From positions 31,566 through 95,565 of the forward strand of contig NZ_AFWF01000319.1 in NCBI RefSeq assembly GCF_000222605.1: a stretch of 64,000 nucleotides of DNA, written 5' to 3'. Below, one piece after another: positions 17,410 to 27,255 of the stretch. Source of the stretch: Vibrio ichthyoenteri ATCC 700023. Lineage in GTDB: Bacteria > Pseudomonadota > Gammaproteobacteria > Enterobacterales > Vibrionaceae. The position numbers and the translations under genes are program-made. The stretch's first letter is position 1, and each line of letters begins with the position of its first letter. The notes below the pieces were generated by a model, which was not told where the DNA came from, searched no databases, and was given only the letters and a program-made list of their open reading frames with translations.

Positions 17410-19112
17410 TCAAAGGAAGACAGAGCACCTTGCGGAATTTGCTGAAGTGGATGGTCATGCTCTGCATGATATTGAGTACGCAAAGCCTTGCTGGGACGGT
17501 GAGCAATCAATTGTTGGCGGTAGATTTTCGTATGGACGAAAATCAGAGCGGTAAGGTGGTATTAGAACTGAGCCACGAACAACTGGCAGTGGATATCCAA
17601 AGCACTGAGCAAGGCTTGGTAATGGAGTTATTTGCAACTGAGGTTGATGAGTCGTTGTTGTCGGTATTTGATGTTCAAGACTTTGCTACCAATGTGCAGA
17701 CGATTGAAGTTTTTCGACTCGGTGACCGTGTTCGATTACTCATTAACATTAAAGGTCGCTTTCGTTATCAGCATGATCTCAAGGGTAATATTTTAGAGTT
17801 ATTAGTGAGTGGCGTCGACAGCCAAGAACAGAATGCGCTGAGCGTGCTAAATCAATCCACAGACAATGAGATTTCGATTAACTTCCAAGACATCTCAGTG
17901 CGGCATGTTCTGCAGTTAATCGCTGACTATAACGATTTTAACTTGGTGGTTTCTGATGCCGTCAGTGGCAATCTCACCTTGCGGTTAGAGGGAGTACCTT
18001 GGCCACAAGTGTTGGATATTATCTTGCAGGTCAAGGGGCTGGATAAGCGGGTAGAAGGTAATGTGGTGCTAGTGGCGCCGAAAGCGGAGTTTGAGCAACG
18101 AGAGAAGCAGCGGTTAGAGAATGCGCGCATAGCTGAGCAATTAACAGAGCTTCATTCTGAAATCATTAAAATCCATTTTGCCAATGCTGGGGAGATCGCG
18201 GCGATGATTGGCGGTTCGGGGGCGATAAGCATGTTGTCATCACGAGGTTCAATTACCGTTGATGAGCGGACGAATGCCTTGTTGATTCGTGATCTTGCCA
18301 AGAATGTCGATATGGTACGGACGATGGTGGCTTCATTGGATATTCCAGTAAAACAAGTGCAGATCGAAGCACGAATTGTCACGGTCAACGAAGGGAATTT
18401 GGATGAGCTTGGAGTGCGATGGAGTTTAAATTCCAGCGACGGCACTATCGGCGCCAGTCATGAGGGCAACTTCAATCAGCGAGTTGCTGATGGCGTATTG
18501 TCACCAGGCGATGATATTGACGACTTTTTGAATGTTAATTTAGCCGCTTCAGCAGGCCATGCCTCCGGTATTGCTTTTCAAGTCGCTAAGCTCGGCTCTT
18601 CAACGTTGTTAGATTTAGAACTGTCGGCACTTCAGCGAGAATCAAAAGCGGAAGTCATTTCGAGTCCACGTTTGATCACCACCAACAAAAAGCCTGCCTA
18701 CATTGAACAAGGCACGGAAATTCCTTATCTCGAATCGACCTCAAGTGGCGCCAGCAGTGTTTCTTTTAGAAAAGCGGTGCTGAGTTTGAAGGTGACGCCA
18801 CAAATCACACCGGATAATCATCTTATTTTGGATTTAAGTGTTACCCAAGATAGGCCAGGGGAAGTGGTCAAAATAGGCACAGGTGAAGCGGTGTCAATTA
18901 ATACTCAACGTATTGGAACACAAGTATTAGTTGAGAATGGGGAGACGGTTGTATTAGGGGGGATTTATCAACACAGTGTGACCGATACGGTAGACAAGGT
19001 TCCATTGCTTGGTGATATCCCATATTTGGGCTCTTTATTTCGTCGTAGCTACCAGCGAATGGGCAAAAGTGAGCTACTAATTTTCGTCACTCCTAAAGTT
19101 GTTATGCAGTAA
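17406..19112 (+). CDS. pilQ: Type IV pilus secretin PilQ
   Basis: Outer-membrane multimeric pore through which the pilus passes; in vibrios it is also needed for DNA uptake. 568 residues. Signal peptide cleaved after about A29 (STQSLA), AMIN peptidoglycan-binding domain at about 34-135, secretin N0/STN at about 158-225, an N1 domain to about 315, and the secretin beta-barrel at about 380-568. The ATG at 17406 overlaps the pilP stop; the in-frame ATG at 17343 lies inside pilP and lacks a signal peptide. Shorter than many PilQ proteins because only one AMIN domain is present. Confidence 0.95.
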   Translation: MIKGRQSTLRNLLKWMVMLCMILSTQSLAGTVSNQLLAVDFRMDENQSGKVVLELSHEQLAVDIQSTEQGLVMELFATEVDESLLSVFDVQDFATNVQTIEVFRLGDRVRLLINIKGRFRYQHDLKGNILELLVSGVDSQEQNALSVLNQSTDNEISINFQDISVRHVLQLIADYNDFNLVVSDAVSGNLTLRLEGVPWPQVLDIILQVKGLDKRVEGNVVLVAPKAEFEQREKQRLENARIAEQLTELHSEIIKIHFANAGEIAAMIGGSGAISMLSSRGSITVDERTNALLIRDLAKNVDMVRTMVASLDIPVKQVQIEARIVTVNEGNLDELGVRWSLNSSDGTIGASHEGNFNQRVADGVLSPGDDIDDFLNVNLAASAGHASGIAFQVAKLGSSTLLDLELSALQRESKAEVISSPRLITTNKKPAYIEQGTEIPYLESTSSGASSVSFRKAVLSLKVTPQITPDNHLILDLSVTQDRPGEVVKIGTGEAVSINTQRIGTQVLVENGETVVLGGIYQHSVTDTVDKVPLLGDIPYLGSLFRRSYQRMGKSELLIFVTPKVVMQ

Positions 19113-19192
19113 TTGGAAAAATAAATTTGCAATAGATCCTCCTTACCCTGATAATTTCGGGTCTTATCACGAATTATCGGTGAGGAATCGGT

Positions 19193-19239
19193 GCCACAAG
19201 CATCTTCAATGTCAGGAACTTCCTGGCCCTTCTTGTGGC
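19193..19239 (+). promoter_or_regulatory. Nested stem-loop in the aroK leader
   Basis: GCCACAAG (19193-19200) pairs with CTTGTGGC (19232-19239) and encloses a second hairpin, CAGGA/TCCTG. Just upstream, GATAATTTCG and CGAATTATC form another stem. The region lies between pilQ and aroK, and aroK has no obvious Shine-Dalgarno sequence, so the structure may govern aroK expression or end pilQ transcription. Confidence 0.45.
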
Positions 19240-19276
19240 GATGTCATTGAATTAACGTTGTAAATTACTGCTAAAC

Positions 19277-19795
19277 ATGGCTGAGAAACGCAATATTTTC
19301 CTTGTTGGCCCAATGGGCGCCGGCAAAAGTACAATTGGTAGACACCTTGCTCAACAACTTCATATGGAGTTTGTTGATTCAGATACTGTTATTGAAGAAC
19401 GCACTGGTGCCGATATCGCATGGGTATTCGACGTAGAAGGCGAAGCTGGCTTCCGCGATCGTGAAGAGAAAGTGATTAATGACCTAACCGAAGAGCAAGG
19501 CATCGTACTTGCAACAGGTGGTGGTTCAATCATGAGTAAAGAAAACCGTAACCGTCTTTCTGCTCGCGGTATCGTTGTTTACCTAGAAACAACTATTGAA
19601 AAACAACTTGCACGTACAAACCGTGACAAGAAACGTCCTCTGCTACAAACGGACAGCCCTCGTGAGGTGCTAGAAGCGTTAGCTGGTGAACGTAACCCAC
19701 TATACGATGAAATTGCGGATTACACTGTACGTACGGATGATCAAAGTGCAAAAGTGGTAGCCAATCAGATCGTAAAAATGCTAGAAGAGAGTTAA
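19277..19795 (+). CDS. aroK: Shikimate kinase I
   Basis: Phosphorylates shikimate at the 3-hydroxyl, fifth step toward chorismate. 172 residues and very close to E. coli AroK. P-loop GPMGAGKST at 11-19, shikimate-binding DSD and the RDREEKV block, and the ATGGGS motif. First gene of the aroK-aroB-damX-dam-rpe-gph-trpS block, whose order is the same as in enterics. The upstream leader is 164 bases long and structured. Confidence 0.97.
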   Translation: MAEKRNIFLVGPMGAGKSTIGRHLAQQLHMEFVDSDTVIEERTGADIAWVFDVEGEAGFRDREEKVINDLTEEQGIVLATGGGSIMSKENRNRLSARGIVVYLETTIEKQLARTNRDKKRPLLQTDSPREVLEALAGERNPLYDEIADYTVRTDDQSAKVVANQIVKMLEES

Positions 19796-19824
19796 GAACC
19801 ACTTAACTCAAATTGGAGCATCCC

Positions 19825-20928
19825 ATGGAACGGATTACGGTCAGCTTAGATGAACGTAGCTATCCAATCTCAATTGGTGCCGGATTGTTTAATGATCCGG
19901 CCCACCTTTCTTTTCTTTCAAACGCGAATAGCTCGGTAAAACCCAAAGTCGTCGTGATCAGTAATGTCACGGTAGCGCCGCTATACGCCAATAAAATCCT
20001 CTCTTTGCTCGAACAACAAGGTTGCCAAGCTTCTTTGCTTGAATTGCCGGATGGTGAGCAATACAAAACTCTCGATACATTCAACACCGTAATGAGCTAT
20101 CTGCTGGAAGGGAATTACAGCCGAGATGTGGTGATCGTTGCATTAGGTGGTGGAGTGATTGGTGACTTAGTCGGCTTTGCGGCTTCTTGTTACCAGCGAG
20201 GCGTGGATTTCATTCAAATTCCAACCACCTTACTTTCACAGGTAGATTCTTCTGTCGGTGGTAAAACCGCAGTCAACCACCCATTAGGCAAGAATATGAT
20301 CGGTGCCTTTTACCAGCCAAAAGCTGTGGTGATTGATACGGATTGTTTAGCTACCTTGCCCGCACGTGAATTTGCCGCGGGTATGGCGGAAGTGATCAAA
20401 TACGGCATTATTTACGATGATGCGTTTTTCACTTGGTTGGAAGAAAACCTCGATAAACTGTACGCCTTAGATGAGCAAGCGCTGAGTTATGCGATTGCCC
20501 GTTGTTGTCAAATCAAAGCTGAAGTTGTCGCGCAAGATGAGAAAGAATCTGGAATTCGTGCGTTGCTGAATCTAGGTCATACTTTTGGTCATGCGATCGA
20601 AGCAGAACTGGGGTATGGTAATTGGCTGCATGGTGAAGCGGTATCATCAGGCACGGTGATGGCGGCGAAAACAGCGCAATTGCAAGGGCTGATCAGCCAA
20701 GCGCAGTTAGAGCGAATCATCACGTTACTAAAGCAAGCGAAATTGCCAGTACATACACCGGAAAGCATGTCGTTTGATGACTTTATCAAACATATGATGC
20801 GTGATAAAAAAGTCCTCGCAGGTGAGCTTCGATTAGTGCTACCAACCAGTATCGGCACTGCTGATGTGGTCAAAGGGGTACCTGAAGCCATTATTAAGCA
20901 AGCTATCGATTTTGGTCGTGATCTCTAA
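19825..20928 (+). CDS. aroB: 3-dehydroquinate synthase
   Basis: Converts DAHP to 3-dehydroquinate, second step of the shikimate pathway; NAD- and metal-dependent. 367 residues. [12 protein letters not shown] is the NAD-binding loop and HTFGHAIE holds metal-ligand histidines. The start ATG 19825 follows GGAG with six bases spacing; a TTG at 19813 in frame is rejected because it contains the ribosome binding site. It begins 29 bases after aroK. Confidence 0.96.
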   Translation: MERITVSLDERSYPISIGAGLFNDPAHLSFLSNANSSVKPKVVVISNVTVAPLYANKILSLLEQQGCQASLLELPDGEQYKTLDTFNTVMSYLLEGNYSRDVVIVALGGGVIGDLVGFAASCYQRGVDFIQIPTTLLSQVDSSVGGKTAVNHPLGKNMIGAFYQPKAVVIDTDCLATLPAREFAAGMAEVIKYGIIYDDAFFTWLEENLDKLYALDEQALSYAIARCCQIKAEVVAQDEKESGIRALLNLGHTFGHAIEAELGYGNWLHGEAVSSGTVMAAKTAQLQGLISQAQLERIITLLKQAKLPVHTPESMSFDDFIKHMMRDKKVLAGELRLVLPTSIGTADVVKGVPEAIIKQAIDFGRDL

Positions 20929-21000
20929 TTTGACATCATGAAGCGCTCTTCGAGCCAAGAATATTGCAAAGTAGTATCGATCTAACGGTTTAGGTAGGGT

Positions 21001-22476
21001 ATGAGTTTTACACATCAATCCAGAGTTCTGGAGCTAGATAGTCAAATTGAGTTATTAGAGCGTTTACAGCTACTGACTCATTTTAACTCTAATTTTGTCA
21101 GTGTTTCTGGCGTAAGTGGCGCAGGTAAAACTTGGTTAGCCCAACGTTACCTAGAAGCTTGGGCTGACGAAAAAAACCAAGCCTTGTTGATGTGTCACCC
21201 GAATCAAAATGATGAGCAGCATCGTACGACGATATTGACTCAGCTTTTGTCTGAACCGTTATTCAACCCTGCTGATAACTTGGCGGAAAGTTTTACTCGC
21301 TGTATGGCGCATGAACCGTGTGATGTTGTCATTGTGGTTGATGATGCACATTTGTTGAGTGAAACCTTGGTTTCTGAATTGTGGCTATTGGCATTGCAAG
21401 CTCAGCGCCAAAGTCGTTGGAACCTCAATGTTATTCTATTTTCTGAGCCAAATCGGTTAGATGCGGTGTTAACTCGCTTAAGCCGAGGCCAAGAATTTCA
21501 ACCGGTTGATTTGGACATTGATCCGCTTACCACACAAGAGGCCGGGCGTTTCTTTGAGCAACTGGTGATTCGATTTGTTGAAGATGACATGGAAAGACGG
21601 GTGCGCAACGCGTATCGCACTGTAGCGCGTCGTCCGGGATTGATTATGGCGTTAGGGGAACAGAAAGTGGAAAAACGGATTATTGTTCGCTCGATTGTAG
21701 GTTCACCGTTCAATATTGCTTTAGTTGTGCTGGTTTTGTTGTTGCTGATTTCTGGTGGTTATTGGTGGATGATGAGTCAGCCAACTCCAGGGGAAACCGC
21801 TGAAAAAATTACCGGACAAATTGAGCAAACGGCCATTCCGACGCTACAGCAACCTCAACCGGCAGTGAGCGAAGCCACTGACAGTGTTGATAATCAGTCA
21901 CAACAAGCCAATCAAGATCTTAATGCCGATCCTGCGTTTGCTGGTGCAGAAGATGATTCAGCTGCGTTGCCACCTGAAGTTGTCGATACGCCAGAAAGTG
22001 TGGGGGTGATTGAAGATAACTCTCAACGAGTGGTGATCACTTCAGAAGTCGTGGATGCTTTATTGGAAAACGAACCAGAGCAAGCGGATACGACCGATAT
22101 TGAACAAGTGGTTGATGATTCACGCGCTGAAGTTCCAATCGTCAGTGAAGCGACGCAACCGGCGACAATTTCCTTTTCTTTTGCCAAAGAAGAGCTCAAT
22201 AGTTTTTCACCTCGTAGCTATACTTTGCAGTTAGCGGCGGTGAATAACTTAGCCGAAGCACAGAACTTTTTAAATCGTTACGATCTCGACGACAAAGTCT
22301 ATGTCTACCCAGCACTGCGCAGTGGCGTTGAGTGGTATATCATCACGTACGACAACTTTCCGACGATCCAGTTAGCGCGTGATGCTGTGGTGCAACTCCC
22401 TGAAGCGCTACAAAAACTGAGTCCTTGGGCGAAATCGCTCAATCAAGTTCAGCGTGAAATTGCTCGTAGCAACTAG
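21001..22476 (+). CDS. damX: Cell division protein DamX (AAA ATPase plus SPOR domain)
   Basis: Bitopic inner-membrane protein recruited to the division septum. 491 residues. N-terminal ATPase-like domain with Walker A GVSGAGKT at 37-44 and Walker B VIVVDDAH, one transmembrane segment at about 239-258, an acidic Gln/Glu/Asp-rich linker (about 265-395), and a C-terminal SPOR domain that binds denuded septal glycan (about 405-491). E. coli DamX also has an N-terminal domain but is shorter (about 430 residues). Lies 72 bases after aroB and upstream of dam. Confidence 0.9.
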   Translation: MSFTHQSRVLELDSQIELLERLQLLTHFNSNFVSVSGVSGAGKTWLAQRYLEAWADEKNQALLMCHPNQNDEQHRTTILTQLLSEPLFNPADNLAESFTRCMAHEPCDVVIVVDDAHLLSETLVSELWLLALQAQRQSRWNLNVILFSEPNRLDAVLTRLSRGQEFQPVDLDIDPLTTQEAGRFFEQLVIRFVEDDMERRVRNAYRTVARRPGLIMALGEQKVEKRIIVRSIVGSPFNIALVVLVLLLLISGGYWWMMSQPTPGETAEKITGQIEQTAIPTLQQPQPAVSEATDSVDNQSQQANQDLNADPAFAGAEDDSAALPPEVVDTPESVGVIEDNSQRVVITSEVVDALLENEPEQADTTDIEQVVDDSRAEVPIVSEATQPATISFSFAKEELNSFSPRSYTLQLAAVNNLAEAQNFLNRYDLDDKVYVYPALRSGVEWYIITYDNFPTIQLARDAVVQLPEALQKLSPWAKSLNQVQREIARSN

Positions 22477-22600
22477 TTCGAGAGAGGCTGAGTCGCTTTC
22501 TGCTCACTCAGCCGAATTGAGTACGCCAATCGCTTTGGGTATGGCGTGAAATATGTTACATTCCGCACCCTTAATTTGTGGTTGATAAATAGAGCAGTCA

Positions 22601-23455
22601 ATGAAAAAGCAGCGTGCCTTCCTTAAATGGGCTGGTGGAAAATACGGATTAGTTGAAGATATTCAGCGTCATCTGCCTGAAGCACGCAAGTTGGTAGAAC
22701 CGTTTGTTGGTGCGGGTTCAGTATTCTTGAACACCGATTATGACCAATATTTGCTGGCGGACATCAACCCAGACTTGATTAATCTCTACAATCTTCTTAA
22801 AGAAAATCCAGAAGATTATATCAACGAAGCCAAACGTTGGTTTATTGCTGATAATAACCGCAAAGAATTTTACTTAGATGTCCGCGCGCAGTTTAACCAA
22901 ACTGATGACGTGATGTATCGCTCACTTGCCTTCTTATATATGAACCGTTTTGGTTTTAATGGCTTATGCCGTTACAACAAAAAAGGCGGCTTCAACGTGC
23001 CGTTTGGTTCGTATAAAAAACCTTATTTCCCAGAGAAAGAGCTGGAGTTTTTCGCCGAAAAAGCCAAGAAAGCCACTTTTGTTTGTGAAGGCTACCAAGA
23101 GACCTTTAAACGTGCGCGCAAAGGCAGCGTCGTTTACTGTGATCCTCCGTATGCACCACTTTCAACCACGGCTAACTTCACTTCGTACGCCGGCAATGGC
23201 TTCTCGTTAGATGATCAAGCGGCCTTGGCCAACGTGGCTGAAATGGCGGCAAAACAGCGCGGGATTCCAGTTCTGATCTCAAACCATGACACCACTTTAA
23301 CTCGTCGCTTGTATCATGGTGCTGAGCTGAATGTAGTCAAAGTAAAACGTACTATTAGTCGTAATGGTGCAGGGCGTAATAAAGTCGATGAGTTATTGGC
23401 TCTGTTTCGTGCTGAGAACCATATCGAACTGGATACGGAAAGCAGCGGCGAATAA
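22601..23455 (+). CDS. dam: DNA adenine methyltransferase
   Basis: Methylates the adenine of GATC, with roles in mismatch repair, SeqA-dependent replication timing and, in vibrios, chromosome 2 initiation. 284 residues, alpha-type N6-adenine methylase: SAM-binding FVGAGS at 35-40 and catalytic DPPY at 181-184. GLCRYNKKGGFNVPFG is typical of the Dam family. Sits 124 bases after damX, a gap with an 8-bp hairpin (22486-22513) and no clear terminator. Confidence 0.96.
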   Translation: MKKQRAFLKWAGGKYGLVEDIQRHLPEARKLVEPFVGAGSVFLNTDYDQYLLADINPDLINLYNLLKENPEDYINEAKRWFIADNNRKEFYLDVRAQFNQTDDVMYRSLAFLYMNRFGFNGLCRYNKKGGFNVPFGSYKKPYFPEKELEFFAEKAKKATFVCEGYQETFKRARKGSVVYCDPPYAPLSTTANFTSYAGNGFSLDDQAALANVAEMAAKQRGIPVLISNHDTTLTRRLYHGAELNVVKVKRTISRNGAGRNKVDELLALFRAENHIELDTESSGE

Positions 23456-23558
23456 GCCCGACCACACATTTCTTTTAATACCTCTATCATCTGCCTGATC
23501 GCTTCGGTAGAATTGCGCCAAATTTACGCAATGATGCTAATTATTATAGAGGTCAGGT

Positions 23559-24230
23559 ATGAAAGATTTCCTTATCGCTCCGTCGATTCTGTCTGCAGAT
23601 TTTGCTCGTCTTGGTGAAGACGTAGATAAAGTTCTCGCAGCCGGCGCTGATGTTGTGCACTTCGATGTTATGGACAACCACTATGTGCCAAACCTGACTT
23701 TTGGTGCTCCAGTGTGTAAAGCGCTACGTGACTACGGCATTACTGCACCAATCGATGTACACCTAATGGTGAAACCGGTTGATAGCATCGTACCTGACTT
23801 TGCTAAAGCAGGCGCGAGCATGATCACTTTCCATATTGAAGCGTCTGATCACGTTGATCGCACCCTACAATTGATCAAAGAGCACGGCTGTAAAGCTGGC
23901 GTGGTGCTAAACCCTGCAACGCCACTAGCACACCTTGAATACATCATGGATAAGGTTGATATGATCTTATTGATGTCAGTAAATCCAGGCTTTGGTGGCC
24001 AATCCTTCATTCCAAATACTCTCGACAAACTGCGCGCTGTGCGCAAAATGATCGATGAATCTGGTCGCGATATTCGTCTAGAGATCGATGGCGGCGTGAA
24101 AGTTGACAACATTCGTGAGATCGCAGAAGCGGGCGCAGATATGTTTGTTGCTGGTTCTGCAATTTTCAGCCAGCCAGATTACAAGCAAGTGATCGATGAA
24201 ATGCGCGCAGAATTAGCCAAAGCAAAGTAA
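23559..24230 (+). CDS. rpe: Ribulose-phosphate 3-epimerase
   Basis: Interconverts ribulose 5-phosphate and xylulose 5-phosphate in the pentose phosphate pathway. 223 residues, TIM barrel. [16 protein letters not shown] and [15 protein letters not shown] are the two signatures, and the metal-binding aspartates and histidines lie in them and in IDVHLMV and LEIDGGV. GAGGTC lies upstream of the ATG at 23559. Gene order to gph and trpS is as in E. coli. Confidence 0.96.
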   Translation: MKDFLIAPSILSADFARLGEDVDKVLAAGADVVHFDVMDNHYVPNLTFGAPVCKALRDYGITAPIDVHLMVKPVDSIVPDFAKAGASMITFHIEASDHVDRTLQLIKEHGCKAGVVLNPATPLAHLEYIMDKVDMILLMSVNPGFGGQSFIPNTLDKLRAVRKMIDESGRDIRLEIDGGVKVDNIREIAEAGADMFVAGSAIFSQPDYKQVIDEMRAELAKAK

Positions 24231-24254
24231 TTGAGCCAGCAGTAGGATAGAGCA

Positions 24255-24935
24255 TTGAAAGAGTTAAAACTGATCGCCTTTGATCTTGATGGCACCTTAT
24301 TAGACAGTGTGCCAGATCTTGCCGTTGCCGCCGATCAAGCGGTACAAGCGCTTGGTTTTGCGTCGGTGAGTGAAGAGCAAGTACGAGACTATGTAGGTAA
24401 TGGTGCCGATATCTTAATTGGCCGAGCTTTGAGTCAAAGCCTCACCATTAACCCAGAACTTAGCCCAGAGCTTTTAGCTGAAGGCCGAGTATTGTTTGAT
24501 GATTTTTATGATAAGAGTGGCCACAAGCTTAGCCATCTTTACCCTGCGGTAAAAGAGACTTTGGCCCAACTGCAACAAGCAGGCTTTACCTTAGCATTGG
24601 TCACCAATAAACCGTCTAAGTTTGTGCCCGATGTCTTGGCCAAACATGACATCGCCAAATACTTCAGTGATGTGTTGGGTGGTGATGCTTTCCCAGAGCG
24701 TAAACCAAACCCAGTCGCGCTTAACTGGCTGATGGAAAAACATGGTTGCACGGCGAATGAAATGCTGATGGTTGGTGATTCGAAAAACGACATCTTAGCG
24801 GCGAAAAACGCCGGTTGTCATTCGTTTGGCCTGACTTACGGCTATAACCACGGTGAAGCTATTTCAGTCTCAGAGCCAGATTTTGTCGCGGATAACATCG
24901 CAGAATTACTCGAAGTGATCGCTGTTTCTGCTTAA
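24255..24935 (+). CDS. gph: Phosphoglycolate phosphatase
   Basis: HAD-family phosphatase that removes 2-phosphoglycolate arising from DNA repair of oxidative damage. 226 residues. The nucleophile D10 sits in [10 protein letters not shown], motif II is LVTNKPS, and motif III is [14 protein letters not shown]. The start codon is TTG at 24255, preceded by AGGAT; no ATG fits the family start. It follows rpe by 24 bases. Confidence 0.94.
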   Translation: MKELKLIAFDLDGTLLDSVPDLAVAADQAVQALGFASVSEEQVRDYVGNGADILIGRALSQSLTINPELSPELLAEGRVLFDDFYDKSGHKLSHLYPAVKETLAQLQQAGFTLALVTNKPSKFVPDVLAKHDIAKYFSDVLGGDAFPERKPNPVALNWLMEKHGCTANEMLMVGDSKNDILAAKNAGCHSFGLTYGYNHGEAISVSEPDFVADNIAELLEVIAVSA

Positions 24936-24983
24936 GCGCAACAAAAGATCTTTCAAAATACTTATCAATGAGTACACTGAGAA

Positions 24984-25012
24984 AACCGTCCAGCTTAAGG
25001 CTGGGCGGTTTT
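24984..25012 (+). terminator. Hairpin terminator between gph and trpS
   Basis: ACCGTCCAGC pairs with GCTGGGCGGT (one wobble), and the stem is followed by TTTTCTATTTTA. It lies 37 to 49 bases before trpS and would end or attenuate read-through from the aroK block. Confidence 0.7.
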
Positions 25013-25048
25013 CTATTTTATCTATCAAGAATTCAAAGGAATCCATCC

Positions 25049-26065
25049 ATGAGCAAGCCCATCGTATTGAGTGGCGTTCAACCATCAGGTGAACTAAGTA
25101 TCGGTAACTACTTGGGTGCTCTACGTCAATGGCAACAGATGCAAGATGATTACGATTGCCAATACTGCGTGGTTGACCTGCATGCGATTACGGTTCGTCA
25201 AGATCCGAAAGCTCTGCATGAAGCAACGTTAGACGCATTAGCAATCTGTCTTGCTGTTGGTGTTGACCCACAGAAGAGCACGCTATTTGTTCAGTCACAT
25301 GTACCAGAGCACGCTCAACTTGGTTGGCTTCTTAACTGCTATACCCAAATGGGCGAACTGAGCCGTATGACTCAGTTTAAAGATAAGTCAGCGCGCTACG
25401 CGAACGACGTCAATGCTGGCCTATTTGGTTACCCAGTCTTAATGGCTGCAGACATTCTTTTGTATGGTGCGCATCAAGTACCAGTGGGCAACGACCAAAA
25501 GCAACATCTTGAGTTGGCTCGTGATATTGCGACGCGTTTTAACAATATTTACTGCCCTGAAGCACCAATCTTCCAAGTGCCAGAACCGTACATTCCACAA
25601 GTGAATGCACGTGTAATGAGCCTACAAGATGCGACCAAGAAAATGTCAAAATCAGATGATAACCGTAAGAACGTTATTACTCTGCTTGAAGAGCCTAAGT
25701 CGATCATCAAGAAGATCAACAAAGCGCAAACCGATGCTGAAACGCCACCACGTATTGCCAGCGATTGGGAAAACAAAGCGGGTATCTCAAACTTGATGAG
25801 TCTGTACTCGGCTGCAACAGGTATGAGTTTCGCAGAGATTGAAGCGAAGTACCAAGGCGTAGAAATGTACGGCCCATTTAAGAAAGATGTGGGTGAAGCT
25901 TTGGTGACAATGCTTGAGCCGATTCAAGCTGAATACCACCGTATTCGCGCTGATCGTGCTTATATGGATCAAGTGATGAAGCAAGGTGCAGAAAAAGCCT
26001 CAGCTCGCGCAGCCGTGACATTGAAGAAAGTTTATGAAGCGGTAGGTTTTGTTACCCGCCCATAA
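25049..26065 (+). CDS. trpS: Tryptophanyl-tRNA synthetase
   Basis: Charges tRNA-Trp; class Ic synthetase, 338 residues. The HIGH-equivalent loop is [12 protein letters not shown] at 12-23, and KMSKS is at 198-202. AAAGGAA is seven bases from the ATG at 25049. An in-frame start at 24968 would lie in the terminator region and is rejected. Last gene of the block, closed by a strong hairpin. Confidence 0.97.
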   Translation: MSKPIVLSGVQPSGELSIGNYLGALRQWQQMQDDYDCQYCVVDLHAITVRQDPKALHEATLDALAICLAVGVDPQKSTLFVQSHVPEHAQLGWLLNCYTQMGELSRMTQFKDKSARYANDVNAGLFGYPVLMAADILLYGAHQVPVGNDQKQHLELARDIATRFNNIYCPEAPIFQVPEPYIPQVNARVMSLQDATKKMSKSDDNRKNVITLLEEPKSIIKKINKAQTDAETPPRIASDWENKAGISNLMSLYSAATGMSFAEIEAKYQGVEMYGPFKKDVGEALVTMLEPIQAEYHRIRADRAYMDQVMKQGAEKASARAAVTLKKVYEAVGFVTRP

Positions 26066-26100
26066 GCGGGCCAATTAAGTTAGTTGATTAATTAATATTT

Positions 26101-26127
26101 AAGGCCAGCGGAATGCTGGCCTTTTTT
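26101..26127 (+). terminator. Rho-independent terminator of trpS
   Basis: AAGGCCAGC (26101-26109) pairs with GCTGGCCTT (26115-26123) around a 5-base loop, followed by a T run. Textbook form, 35 bases after the stop. Confidence 0.9.
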
Positions 26128-26234
26128 ATATGATCCATATCAGTCGTCTATCGGCAGACGATAAGTTTTACTTTGCCTTTGTGGCGCACTATTGCACAAT
26201 ACGCCTCCAAGAAGTGGAGAGCTGTATTTCTGTC

Positions 26235-26813
26235 ATGTTGCTGATCATCGATAACTACGATTCGTTTACCTACAACCTATACCAATATTTTTGCGAGCTT
26301 GGCGCGGAAGTGCAGGTAGTGCGAAACGATAAAATTGATTTGGCGGGCATAGAAGAGCTGCAACCAACGCATCTGGTGATTTCGCCGGGACCATGCACTC
26401 CGAATGAAGCGGGCATCTCATTGGCCGCAATTGAACATTTTGCCGGTAAGTTACCGATCTTAGGTGTTTGCCTTGGACATCAAGCCATTGCTCAAGTATT
26501 TGGTGCTGAAGTGGTGCGTGCTCGACAAGTGATGCATGGTAAGACATCGCCTATCCGTCATACTGGCCGCAGTGTGTTTCAAGGTTTAAATAATCCTCTC
26601 ACCGTAACGCGTTATCACTCATTAGTGGTTAAAGAAGCGTCGTTGCCCGATTGTTTTGAATTGACAGCTTGGACTGAATTTGAAGATGGCAGCATGGATG
26701 AGATTATGGGTTATCAGCATAAAACCTTACCAATTGATGCGGTACAATTTCACCCTGAATCGATCAAAACCGAACAAGGTCATCAATTGCTGGCCAACTT
26801 TCTTGCTCGTTAG
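26235..26813 (+). CDS. pabA: Aminodeoxychorismate/anthranilate synthase glutaminase subunit
   Basis: Supplies ammonia from glutamine to PabB for 4-aminobenzoate and folate synthesis. 192 residues, triad glutamine amidotransferase: nucleophile C79 in GVCLGHQ, with the His-Glu pair in VQFHPESI near 168-170. Anthranilate synthase component II (TrpG) is nearly identical in form. I name it PabA because it precedes argD, as in enterics, and no trp genes are near. The ATG at 26235 ([11 protein letters not shown]) fits the family, though no strong Shine-Dalgarno sequence is seen. Confidence 0.88.
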   Translation: MLLIIDNYDSFTYNLYQYFCELGAEVQVVRNDKIDLAGIEELQPTHLVISPGPCTPNEAGISLAAIEHFAGKLPILGVCLGHQAIAQVFGAEVVRARQVMHGKTSPIRHTGRSVFQGLNNPLTVTRYHSLVVKEASLPDCFELTAWTEFEDGSMDEIMGYQHKTLPIDAVQFHPESIKTEQGHQLLANFLAR

Positions 26814-27034
26814 TCCTCTCTGATCTCTTGGTCGTCATATTTTTCTCTGCCGATAAAGGCGGAGTTAGATCACCTTTCTTAACATTGATCTCGGTTAGCT
26901 CCTGATCGAGTTAGTTTGCAAAACTATGCGTTTATAACGTTTGGTCTTTTTCCGCGCTGAGCATCACAAACGATCACCATCATTAAATCCCTTGTTATAA
27001 CAATCATAATAATAAATCGCTTCAATCTTATGGC

Positions 27035-27063
27035 TTAGTAGTGCATAAATACTCATCTATAGT
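27035..27063 (+). promoter_or_regulatory. Putative argD promoter with overlapping ARG box
   Basis: TATAGT (27058-27063) is a good -10, with a weak -35 TTAGTA 17 bases upstream. Between them lies TGCATAAATACTCA (27042-27055), 12 of 14 to the ArgR consensus, placed to block RNA polymerase. The surrounding 442-base gap after pabA (26814-27255) holds no convincing gene. It also contains the perfect palindrome TTGTTATAACAA at 26992-27003 and a 36-codon open frame at 27075-27185. Confidence 0.6.
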
Positions 27064-27255
27064 GAGGATTATTAATGCTCGATAACAGCAAAAAGCATAA
27101 ACCACTATTGAAAAGGTTAATTAAATGTAAATACAATACTGTATTAGTCAATGTGCAATATAAACGCTTATTTCTATACTTATAAGTAGGTGTTGTGATA
27201 GCACTCGAAGGATGCTCGAGCTGCATTGGCATGCGGTAGTAAGAGGGAATGTGCG

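Noticed and set aside
22486-22513. Hairpin after damX as a terminator
   Set aside because: Eight-base stem without a T run; could be any intercistronic structure, so mentioned only with dam.
27075-27185. 36-codon frame as an arginine leader peptide
   Set aside because: Only two arginine codons, no attenuator hairpin after it, and its ribosome binding site would lie upstream of the predicted transcript start; kept only as part of a finding.
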